Shown: piece by piece, positions 1 through 5,291 of the stretch | Layout: every line of letters begins with the position of its first letter | How positions within the stretch are numbered: the first letter of the stretch is position 1 | Source of the DNA: RGIG464 sp045643185 | GTDB lineage: Bacteria > Myxococcota_A > Bradymonadia > UBA4248 | NCBI GenBank assembly: GCA_045643185.1 | Contig: JAZUKH010000114.1 | Span: 1-5,291 of the forward strand | DNA: 5,291 bases | Direction: 5' to 3' | Position numbers and translations under genes: made by a program | The notes under the pieces: model-generated | Databases searched by the model: none | What the model was told of the DNA's origin: nothing | Seen by the model: only the letters and a program-made list of their open reading frames with translations

Positions 1-48
1 CTTGGCCTCCGACTTCTCCTAAAAAAAGCATTCGATTTTACATTTTTC

Positions 49-60
49 CTTTTCGAAAAG
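49..60. promoter_or_regulatory. 12-bp perfect palindrome in leader of the first gene
   Basis: CTTTTCGAAAAG is a perfect inverted repeat ending 14 nt before the start codon at 75. It lies in an A/T-rich leader (21-59) where a promoter would be expected, but I find no convincing -35/-10 pair. It could be a small operator, or a chance palindrome in an A/T-rich stretch. The start at 75 has only a weak Shine-Dalgarno candidate (AAGAG at 58-62), which overlaps the end of the palindrome. Confidence 0.25.
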
Positions 61-74
61 AGCGAACAGATTCC

Positions 75-776
75 ATGAAAAAGTGGATTATCTTATGTTT
101 TGTCGCATTTTGTGTCGCAACGGGGTGCAGCGATTCAGACGCTGATCCTGAAACGACGCCAGTCAATCCACAGACCACGTCAGACGACAAGCAGCAATCC
201 CAGACTGCATTATGCACGGCGAACGCGGTGCGATGTTCAGAAACTGGCGTGCCCCAAAAGTGTGTCGACGGCACGCAATGGGTCGATCAGACTGCGTGCC
301 AGGCCAAAACGAGTTGTCAAAACGGCGTTTGTGAGCCTGAAACGGCGCCTGCAGACAAGGTGTGCGATGAAAACGCGACGCAATGTTCACAGGCTGGTGT
401 GCCGCAAAAATGTATTCATAATACCTGGATCGACCAGGCTGCCTGCACGAATGGCAATATCTGCAAGGACGGCGATTGTGAGGCTGAGGCTGCGCCCACG
501 CCGAGCGTCACCCAGCTCTCGTGCAAGGGCGTGGCGGATGGTAATTCCTTGTGCCAGACGATGAATGGCGAGGAATGGGCGTTCGGTTGCTATGACAAAA
601 AGGTCATGACGGACCTGGATTATTTCGGCAATTGCACGCAGCGCGGCATGATCTGTTATCAAAAAGAATTAAATGATGGACCTATAGCCTATTGTGGGTG
701 CAACGATGATACGCATTGTGCGGATCAGGAGATCAAAACTTGCAATAAGACTACACATCTTTGTGAAACAGCATAA
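75..776 (+). CDS. Cys-rich lipoprotein with two six-cysteine repeats, unknown function
   Basis: This is a 233-residue predicted lipoprotein that I do not recognise as a named family. Residues 1-18 form a type II signal peptide: Lys2-Lys3, a hydrophobic core, then lipobox Ala-Thr-Gly-Cys18. The mature protein starts C-S-D-S-D and has a Pro/Thr/Gln-rich spacer to about residue 45. Two homologous repeats follow at 47-86 and 97-135. Each has six Cys (47, 54, 63, 75, 81, 86 and 97, 104, 113, 124, 130, 135) and shares GVPQKC and W-x-DQ-x-A-C. They are joined by short Glu/Ala/Pro linkers. A third domain, about 146-233, has ten Cys, including C-G-C at 207-209. The even cysteine counts suggest disulfide-bonded modules outside the cytoplasm. 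The gene ends 13 bp before the amylase lipoprotein start, so the two are probably one operon. A role in binding or surface assembly is possible but unproven. Real coding sequence: high confidence; function: unknown. Confidence 0.9.
   Translation: MKKWIILCFVAFCVATGCSDSDADPETTPVNPQTTSDDKQQSQTALCTANAVRCSETGVPQKCVDGTQWVDQTACQAKTSCQNGVCEPETAPADKVCDENATQCSQAGVPQKCIHNTWIDQAACTNGNICKDGDCEAEAAPTPSVTQLSCKGVADGNSLCQTMNGEEWAFGCYDKKVMTDLDYFGNCTQRGMICYQKELNDGPIAYCGCNDDTHCADQEIKTCNKTTHLCETA
213..479 (+). repeat. Two tandem six-cysteine protein repeats
   Basis: Nucleotides 213-332 and 363-479 encode paralogous modules of about 40 residues. The Cys spacing is the same in both apart from one residue between the third and fourth Cys. 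Shared blocks are GVPQKC and W-(V/I)-DQ. The DNA has diverged at third codon positions, so this is an old duplication kept at protein level. Confidence 0.8.
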
Positions 777-779
777 AAC

Positions 780-784
780 GGAGG
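780..784 (+). promoter_or_regulatory. Strong ribosome binding site that fixes the amylase start
   Basis: GGAGG lies 5 nt before the ATG at 790, within the 13-bp gap after the upstream stop codon. It supports 790 over an in-frame GTG at 694 that would overlap the upstream gene and bury the lipoprotein signal. It is much stronger than the site of the first gene, so the amylase may be translated more efficiently than its upstream partner. Confidence 0.85.
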
Positions 785-789
785 ATCTT

Positions 790-3700
790 ATGAAAAAAAC
801 TTCACTCTTCGCATTGGCTTTGGCGTTGATCCTGGCGGGTTGCTCGGATAGCGACAATAATTCGAGCGACGAAGGAAAACAGGGTGGGGAAGAAGTCGAT
901 ACCGACGGCGGCAAGACCGACGGTGGCAAGACCGACGGCGGCAAGACGGACGGCGGCAAGACGGACGGCGGCAAGACGGACGGCGGCAAGACGGACCCTG
1001 ACAGTGGCAAGACGGACCCTGACAGTGGCAAGACGGACCCTGACAGCGGCAAGACGGACCCTGACAGCGGCAAGACGGACCCTGACAGCGGCAAGACGGA
1101 CGAATGCAAACTCACGTTCAAATATACCAACATTGACACTTGTGTGGCGACGGGCGGTGAGAAGGATTTGGCTGTTTATTTGTTCGGCGAAATGAATAGT
1201 TGGACAAAGTCGGATCCTGCGATGGCCATGACTGCGGATGGCGGCTGCGTTCGCACGATTTCGATCGATACCAAAGTTGGCGACACCTACAAATATAAAT
1301 TCTATGTCGATGGTTGGGGTGATGACAGCTACCGCAGTGATCCGAACAAATGTGATGGCGAAGACTGCAATAATGTCGTCACCGTGGCTAGTTGCGGACA
1401 GGTCGTTGAATTTAACGACAAAGTTTCGGGCGGTAGCGATGATCCAGGACACATGACGGAGGGCGATTGCCAGGCGACGTTCACTTACTACAATCAATGG
1501 ACGAACGTAGCTTCCGGTGGCGCGGCTGATTGGGATGTTTACCTCGTTGGTAGTATGAACAACTGGGCTCAAGCGGATCCCGCCCTTAAAATGACCTCGA
1601 ACGGCAACGGCACGCACAGCATCACGGTCAATCTCAAACAGGGCGAAACCTACGAATACAAATTTTATGTTTCTGGCTGGGCAGACGACTCGTGGAAAAC
1701 GATCGAAGAGGACGGTCAGTCGAACGCCAAAGCCACGCTTGATACGTGTGGTAAAAATTTCGGCAATGCCGATCCTGTTTCTACCGATCCTGGCACCAAC
1801 CCTGGCCAAAAGACTGAACCTGATGAAGACGGCAATTGCCTCGCCACGTTTACCTACGTGAACAAATACACGAACAAAGCTTCGGGGGGCGATGCGGATT
1901 GGGATGTTTATCTCATCGGTGAAATGAACAACTGGGCTCAAGCGGATTCAGCCATGAAAATGACTTCCGATGGAAATGGAACCCACACGATCACGCTTAA
2001 CCTCGACCATAATAAAAATTATAAATATAAATTCTATATTAATGGTTGGGAAAACGATTCCTGGCGCGCAAATTACAATTCATGCGCCGATAATGATTGC
2101 AACAGTGAGATCAATATGTCTACTTGCAATCAAAACGTCAAATTCGTCGATGTTCCGCTTGGGAATGGTGATTCTGGCAACACGACGCCGTTTACCCCGA
2201 CCGATGGCAGCATCAGCCTCGCCAAAGTTCCCAGCGTCAATGACAAAGAGATCTGCATTGAACTCAATCTTAAAGACGGCGTGACGGTTGCCGACGTGAC
2301 GCGTAACAGCGTTGCGATGAATGTGGAAGTCGTTGACGGCAAATTCTGCGACACCGTGAGCGACAACAACAAATATGCCTACACGATTAAAGGCAGCGAC
2401 GGCTCGGAACTCTACGTCCCCGTTTGGGTCGAAGACAAAGCCTTTGATTGGCACGACGCGCTGCTTTACTTTGCCTTCACCGATCGATTCGTCGATGGCG
2501 ACGCTTCCAACAATTACAATAAAGGCGAAGCGTCTCGCGCGAATACCTCGGATGCCAACTGGCTCGGCGGCGACTTCAAAGGCATGAAAGACAAAGTCGA
2601 AGCCGGTTACTTTGACAAACTTGGCGTCAACACGCTTTGGATTTCGTCTGTCAGCATGAACGCCCAAGGCCTGAGCGCCGGTACGGGGGCCGACACAGGA
2701 CACTACTATTCGGCTTACCACTCGTATTGGCCGGTCGCATCCTTCTACACCGACAACATCGCCGATCTTTTCAATGGCAAATCATCGGAAGGCGTTTCGA
2801 TCACACCGATCGAACCGCACTTTGGCACGCTGGACGACCTGAAAGCGCTCGTCGATGCTTGCCACAAACGCGGCATCCGTGTCCTCGTCGACTTCGCTGC
2901 AAACCAGGTCCACAAAGACAGCCCCGTTTTCCAGGCGCATCCTGACTGGTTCAATGACGTGAATAGCCCGTGGCTCTGCGACAACAACAACGGCTGGGAT
3001 AACTACTCCGAAAAATGTTGGTTCTCACAGGATCTCCCCGACATTAACTACGAAAATGGTGATGCTCGCCGTGCCATGGTCGATCACGCAGTCTGGCTCA
3101 TCAAGACGACGAATATCGACGGTTTCCGCGTCGACGCTGTCAAACACATGAACATTCAGTTCATCAAAGATCTGCGCGCCGCCACGAACGCCCTCTTCGC
3201 AAACACGGGCTCCATGTTCTACATGGTCGGCGAAACCTTCACCGGTGATGTCGGACTGCTCAATAAATACATTGGCGACGATCTGCTCCACGCGCAGTTC
3301 GACTTCCCGATGTACTACGCGCTTCAAAGCCACATTCTCGGACTGGGTAACTACGCTTCCGTCGCGCAGCAGAATAGCTACTTCAACTCCGACCTCATGG
3401 GCACGTTCATGGGCAACCACGATGTCGCGCGTGCCATTTCCGTCGCGGCTGGACAAAACCAGAATAAATGGGGCTCTAACCAGGAAATCACAGATTGGTT
3501 GCCGTACCTCAAAGTTAAAACCGCTTGGACGATCCTGCTCACCAACCCGGGCGTTCCCCTCATCTACTACGGCGATGAATACGGCATGGAAGGCTCCAAT
3601 GACCCCGATAATCGCCGCATGATGGAATTTGACGATACGCTCAACAACGAACAGAAGGGCATGCTCGGTTATGTCCAGCTCCTCGGACAGATCCGTAAAT

Positions 3701-3954
3701 CTCATCCTGCCATTACGCGCGGTCATCGCGAGAATCTCTCCTATGGCGGCGGCTATTGGTGCTACAAACTCACCGGCGCTGCAGGATCAGACGTCATCGT
3801 TGGTATCGCTCGCGCCGATGGCGGCGATAACTCCGGTTGCTCGCTCGGCGGTCAATATACACTCAGAAATCTCTTGAGTGATGCACACGAAACGATTACG
3901 GTAGACGGACTTAACCTTAGTGAAAACCGTCTGCAGGTTTACGAAGTGCTCTAA
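790..3954 (+). CDS. Lipid-anchored GH13 alpha-amylase with three N-terminal CBM48-like modules
   Basis: This 1054-residue enzyme is predicted to hydrolyse alpha-1,4-glucans (starch, glycogen, maltodextrins) from the outer envelope. Residues 1-18 are a lipoprotein signal (lipobox Leu-Ala-Gly-Cys18, mature CSDSD). Residues 39-103 are a repetitive Asp/Gly/Lys/Thr linker. Three glucan-binding modules follow at about 105-209, 226-326 and 349-454. Each has N-(N/S)-W, Y-K-F and G-W motifs equivalent to the AMPK-beta/CBM48 binding site (W138/K170/W176; W259/K291/W297; W382/K414/W420). A beta domain (about 472-550) with Cys489 and Cys520 precedes the GH13 barrel (about 555-950). GH13 landmarks are region I D701-x3-N705, LPDIN at 749-753, GFRVDAVKH at 778-786 (nucleophile D782), GE at 814-815 (acid/base E815), NHD at 876-878 (D878) and YYGDEYG at 926-932. 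A C-terminal beta domain (about 978-1054) ends the protein. In region I, Gln706 replaces the usual His. The ATG at 790 is chosen for its GGAGG site and signal peptide. Exact specificity (alpha-amylase, maltogenic or neopullulanase-like) cannot be read from sequence alone. Confidence 0.93.
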   Translation: MKKTSLFALALALILAGCSDSDNNSSDEGKQGGEEVDTDGGKTDGGKTDGGKTDGGKTDGGKTDGGKTDPDSGKTDPDSGKTDPDSGKTDPDSGKTDPDSGKTDECKLTFKYTNIDTCVATGGEKDLAVYLFGEMNSWTKSDPAMAMTADGGCVRTISIDTKVGDTYKYKFYVDGWGDDSYRSDPNKCDGEDCNNVVTVASCGQVVEFNDKVSGGSDDPGHMTEGDCQATFTYYNQWTNVASGGAADWDVYLVGSMNNWAQADPALKMTSNGNGTHSITVNLKQGETYEYKFYVSGWADDSWKTIEEDGQSNAKATLDTCGKNFGNADPVSTDPGTNPGQKTEPDEDGNCLATFTYVNKYTNKASGGDADWDVYLIGEMNNWAQADSAMKMTSDGNGTHTITLNLDHNKNYKYKFYINGWENDSWRANYNSCADNDCNSEINMSTCNQNVKFVDVPLGNGDSGNTTPFTPTDGSISLAKVPSVNDKEICIELNLKDGVTVADVTRNSVAMNVEVVDGKFCDTVSDNNKYAYTIKGSDGSELYVPVWVEDKAFDWHDALLYFAFTDRFVDGDASNNYNKGEASRANTSDANWLGGDFKGMKDKVEAGYFDKLGVNTLWISSVSMNAQGLSAGTGADTGHYYSAYHSYWPVASFYTDNIADLFNGKSSEGVSITPIEPHFGTLDDLKALVDACHKRGIRVLVDFAANQVHKDSPVFQAHPDWFNDVNSPWLCDNNNGWDNYSEKCWFSQDLPDINYENGDARRAMVDHAVWLIKTTNIDGFRVDAVKHMNIQFIKDLRAATNALFANTGSMFYMVGETFTGDVGLLNKYIGDDLLHAQFDFPMYYALQSHILGLGNYASVAQQNSYFNSDLMGTFMGNHDVARAISVAAGQNQNKWGSNQEITDWLPYLKVKTAWTILLTNPGVPLIYYGDEYGMEGSNDPDNRRMMEFDDTLNNEQKGMLGYVQLLGQIRKSHPAITRGHRENLSYGGGYWCYKLTGAAGSDVIVGIARADGGDNSGCSLGGQYTLRNLLSDAHETITVDGLNLSENRLQVYEVL
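904..993 (+). repeat. 15-bp tandem repeat, six copies (Asp-Gly-Gly-Lys-Thr)
   Basis: Six in-frame copies of GACGGCGGCAAGACN encode DGGKT. The last four (934-993) are identical; the first two differ only at third codon positions. The array forms the first half of the linker between the lipid anchor and the first carbohydrate-binding module. Such near-identical units are prone to copy-number change by slippage, in steps of five residues without loss of frame. Confidence 0.97.
994..1098 (+). repeat. 21-bp tandem repeat, five copies (Asp-Pro-Asp-Ser-Gly-Lys-Thr)
   Basis: Five copies of GACCCTGACAGYGGCAAGACG encode DPDSGKT and directly continue the 15-bp array. Copies 1-2 carry AGT and copies 3-5 AGC for Ser, and all else is identical. 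The unit equals the 15-bp unit with one Gly codon replaced by CCT GAC AGY, so the two arrays share an origin. The repeat ends just before the first Cys of the first binding module. Confidence 0.97.
1102..2151 (+). repeat. Three tandem CBM48/AMPK-beta-like starch-binding modules
   Basis: Modules lie at 1102-1416, 1465-1767 and 1834-2151. Each starts with a Cys-containing strand (C106, C227, C350) and ends with a second Cys before the last strand (C202, C320, C446), suggesting a disulfide between first and last strands. Modules 2 and 3 are closest: 1555-1578 and 1924-1947 are identical over 24 nt, and 1528-1541 matches 1897-1910. Modules 1 and 3, but not 2, share a C-x4-C loop (C188/C193; C432/C437). 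CBM20 or SusE/F-type modules are alternative labels for this fold; the W/K/W pattern favours CBM48. Confidence 0.75.
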
Positions 3955-3962
3955 TTTTAATT

Positions 3963-3991
3963 CACCACGCACTCATTTCGGGTGCGTGGTG
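3963..3991 (+). terminator. Hairpin after the amylase gene, possible terminator
   Basis: CACCACGCACTC (3963-3974) pairs with GGGTGCGTGGTG (3980-3991) around a 5-nt ATTTC loop. The stem has 12 pairs, one of them G-T. It begins 8 nt after the stop codon. The downstream strand is TCGTCTT, so the U-tract of a classical intrinsic terminator is poor. It could be a leaky terminator or a 3'-end stabilising hairpin at the end of the two-gene lipoprotein transcript. Confidence 0.6.
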
Positions 3992-4009
3992 TCGTCTTAA
4001 GCCTTGTTT

Positions 4010-4016
4010 GGGAGAG
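4010..4016 (+). promoter_or_regulatory. Ribosome binding site for the TPR gene
   Basis: GGGAGAG with GGAG at 4011-4014 sits 7 nt before the ATG at 4022. This favours 4022 over an in-frame TTG at 4004, which would leave the Shine-Dalgarno site inside the coding region. Confidence 0.85.
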
Positions 4017-4021
4017 AAAAT

Positions 4022-5173
4022 ATGGTAGACACATCCCGTGTAGCGCGTATGAAACAAAAAGGTTGGTCGATGCTCGACTCCGGCCACAACGATGAAGCCA
4101 TTGCCGCGTTCAAGGAATGCCTTGAACTCGACCCCGAAAACGTCGAATTGAAAGTCGAATACGCCGTCGTTTTGTATAAACTCAAAAAGCTCGATGAAAG
4201 TCTCGCCGTTCTCGACGAAGTCCTCAAAATCAACCCCAATTACATTCTGGCGATCAACAACAAAGCCCGCATCATGTGCGACCTTCACCGCGAAAAAGAA
4301 GCCATTGGGCTTTATCGTCAGATCCTGACGATCGACCCAAAACACATTCGCACATGGATCAAGGCCGCTCAGGTCATGTGCACGCTTGAACGCTACGACA
4401 AAGCCGATGGCTGCATTCAGGAAGCGCTTAATGTGGACGCCCAGAATCACGAGCTGTGGCGAGAACGCGCGATCATTGCTCGCAAAAACAACGACCTCGA
4501 CAAAGCGACCGAATACATCGAAAAATCGCTCGAACTCATGCACACGGATTTCGATTCATTGCGTGAACGCGCCAACATCCTGCTCGCGAACAACAAGTTC
4601 GACACGGCCATCACGGCCTATCAGGACGCGCTTCGTCAGAATAAAGACGACAACGAGTGCAAGATCAACCTCGGTTTTGCTCAACTCGCTGCCGGTAAGA
4701 ATAAAGACGCCCTCGACTCGTTCGAAGCGGTGTTCAAGGTCGACAAAAACAATGCACGCGTCTGGGAAGGCCGTGGACTCGCCTTCATTGCGCAGGGCGA
4801 ACAGGCACGCGGGCTTTGCAATCGCGGCACAGCAGCGATGATCAACAAAAACTTCGACGACGCCCTTGCTCTGTTCAACCAGGCCATCGAAGTCAATGCG
4901 AACCTCTCGGAAGCTTATTCAAACCGCGGCGTGTTGCTCGAAAAACTTGAACGCTTCGAAGACGCCGCTGCCGACTACAAACGCGCCCTAGAACTCGATC
5001 CGAATGCCGTGCCCTGCATGCACAACCTCGGCATGCTCTACATCTACAAGCTCGACAAACGCTATGAAGGGCTGCGCTGGCTCAAAAATACACTCAAATA
5101 TGATAACCAGCGCTGGTTCAAGCTGCCTTCTGAGCTCAGAAGCGCTGTCGACCAGGTGCCTTTCTTCAATTAA
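4022..5173 (+). CDS. Tetratricopeptide-repeat protein, cytoplasmic
   Basis: This is a 383-residue protein made almost wholly of TPRs, which act as protein-protein interaction scaffolds. It has no signal peptide or membrane segment, so it is probably cytoplasmic. Units of exactly 34 residues run at 7-40, 41-74, 75-108, 109-142, 143-176, 177-210 and 211-244. A 17-residue half unit (helix A only) follows at 245-261, then full units at 262-295, 296-329 and 330-363, and a 20-residue C-terminal tail containing a probable capping helix. The TPR signature is visible: Ala at unit position 20 in most copies, Gly or Ala at 8, and Pro at 32 in units 1, 2, 3 and the penultimate one. There is no catalytic domain. 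It begins 67 bp after the amylase stop, beyond a hairpin, so co-transcription is uncertain. Its partner is unknown; a link to the lipoproteins is only positional. Confidence 0.93.
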   Translation: MVDTSRVARMKQKGWSMLDSGHNDEAIAAFKECLELDPENVELKVEYAVVLYKLKKLDESLAVLDEVLKINPNYILAINNKARIMCDLHREKEAIGLYRQILTIDPKHIRTWIKAAQVMCTLERYDKADGCIQEALNVDAQNHELWRERAIIARKNNDLDKATEYIEKSLELMHTDFDSLRERANILLANNKFDTAITAYQDALRQNKDDNECKINLGFAQLAAGKNKDALDSFEAVFKVDKNNARVWEGRGLAFIAQGEQARGLCNRGTAAMINKNFDDALALFNQAIEVNANLSEAYSNRGVLLEKLERFEDAAADYKRALELDPNAVPCMHNLGMLYIYKLDKRYEGLRWLKNTLKYDNQRWFKLPSELRSAVDQVPFFN

Positions 5174-5191
5174 TATATAATCATTATGATG

Positions 5192-5209
5192 AGGGGAAGG
5201 CCTTCCCCT
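5192..5209. repeat. 18-bp perfect palindrome after the TPR gene
   Basis: AGGGGAAGGCCTTCCCCT is self-complementary with no loop and starts 19 nt after the stop codon. In RNA it could form a 7-bp stem with a 4-nt loop. The following bases (TACGCGGC) are not U-rich, so it does not look like a classical intrinsic terminator, though it may still end or stabilise the transcript. It is the first of three palindromic elements in a row. Confidence 0.7.
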
Positions 5210-5211
5210 AC

Positions 5212-5266
5212 GCGGCTATTGGCGGCCCCATTATCCCCAAATGGGGATGGGGCGCCAATACGCCGC
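5212..5266. repeat. Large bulged inverted repeat, candidate extragenic palindromic element
   Basis: A hairpin of about 23 pairs can be traced by eye. GCGGC (5212-5216) pairs with 5262-5266, TATTGGC (5217-5223) with 5254-5260, GCCCCA (5225-5230) with 5248-5253, and TCCCC (5234-5238) with 5243-5247 around an AAAT loop. Bulges are C5261, G5224 and TTA 5231-5233. It is G/C-rich, unlike the A/T-rich sequence just upstream (5171-5190). The form fits a REP-like or MITE-like dispersed element; copy number cannot be judged here. Confidence 0.65.
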
Positions 5267-5281
5267 TACCCCTTCTGCCTA

Positions 5282-5291
5282 CGGCATGCCG
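5282..5291. repeat. 10-bp palindrome at the window edge
   Basis: CGGCATGCCG is a perfect palindrome ending at the last base. It may be the start of a further palindromic unit cut by the window edge, or chance in G/C-rich DNA. Confidence 0.35.

Noticed and set aside
694..789. Upstream extension of the amylase gene from an in-frame GTG at 694
   Set aside because: It overlaps the end of the first gene by 83 nt, has no good ribosome site, and would put 32 polar residues before a perfect lipoprotein signal. GGAGG at 780-784 supports 790.
904..1098. CRISPR-like or non-coding tandem repeat
   Set aside because: The repeats have no spacers, keep the reading frame, and encode a linker in a well-supported protein.
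669..1139. Antisense frame with a repetitive Leu-Pro-Ser-Val product
   Set aside because: The repetitiveness is just the complement of the 15- and 21-bp arrays; the sense gene explains it.
802..1941. Long antisense open frame of 379 codons under the linker and binding modules
   Set aside because: It is a shadow of the repeat linker and codon bias of the sense gene. It translates to a low-complexity Arg/Val/Ala product with no signal or domain.
3025..3726. Antisense frame of 233 codons opposite the GH13 catalytic domain
   Set aside because: The sense strand carries all GH13 motifs here, and the antisense product has no recognisable features.
4004..4021. TTG start for the TPR gene at 4004
   Set aside because: The ATG at 4022 has GGAG at proper spacing; starting at TTG would place that site inside the coding region.
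3962..4543. Antisense frame of 193 codons opposite the hairpin and the start of the TPR gene
   Set aside because: The sense frame has perfect 34-residue periodicity; the antisense product is a codon-bias shadow.
5176..5181. TATAAT -10-like hexamer just after the TPR gene
   Set aside because: No acceptable -35 hexamer lies 16-18 bp upstream, and the hexamer is in an A/T-rich stretch where it can arise by chance.
5186..5291. Small open frame starting at ATG 5186 and running off the window
   Set aside because: It lies across strong palindromes, all three frames are equally open, and there is no good ribosome site. It is noted as an observation, not called as a gene.

Overview
The window carries three complete genes, all on the + strand, followed by a short palindrome-rich intergenic tail. 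It reads as a chromosomal segment of a Gram-negative bacterium: two of the three products have lipoprotein signal peptides, the base composition looks roughly balanced, and Shine-Dalgarno sites are clear. The Cys-rich, low-complexity lipoprotein style (C...C..GVPQKC repeats, Asp/Gly/Lys/Thr linkers) resembles what I associate with Myxococcota and related former Deltaproteobacteria. That placement is an impression, not proof.

Layout. Positions 1-74 are a leader with a 12-bp palindrome and no convincing promoter. Gene 1 (75-776) encodes a 233-residue Cys-rich lipoprotein of unknown function with two copies of a six-cysteine repeat and a ten-cysteine C-terminal domain. Gene 2 (790-3954) starts 13 bp later behind a strong GGAGG site. 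It encodes a 1054-residue lipoprotein built from a lipid anchor, a two-period Lys/Asp repeat linker, three tandem CBM48/AMPK-beta-like starch-binding modules, a small beta domain, a GH13 alpha-amylase barrel with intact catalytic triad, and a C-terminal beta domain. A 12-bp-stem hairpin (3963-3991) separates it from gene 3 (4022-5173), a cytoplasmic protein made almost entirely of TPR repeats: seven perfect 34-residue units, an exact half unit, then three more. From 5192 to the window end there are three successive palindromic elements, one of them a large multi-bulge hairpin, which look like part of a dispersed extragenic palindromic repeat.

Working model. Genes 1 and 2 probably form an operon placing two lipoproteins in the envelope, perhaps at the cell surface. 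One is a tethered, starch-gripping amylase; the other is a Cys-rich partner of unknown role. Both mature proteins begin with the same five residues (CSDSD) written in different codons, which suggests a shared sorting signal kept by selection. Gene 3 may be separately transcribed or fed by read-through, and nothing in it links it to starch use. I see no RNA genes, CRISPR, transposase or phage genes, and no gap over 300 bases.
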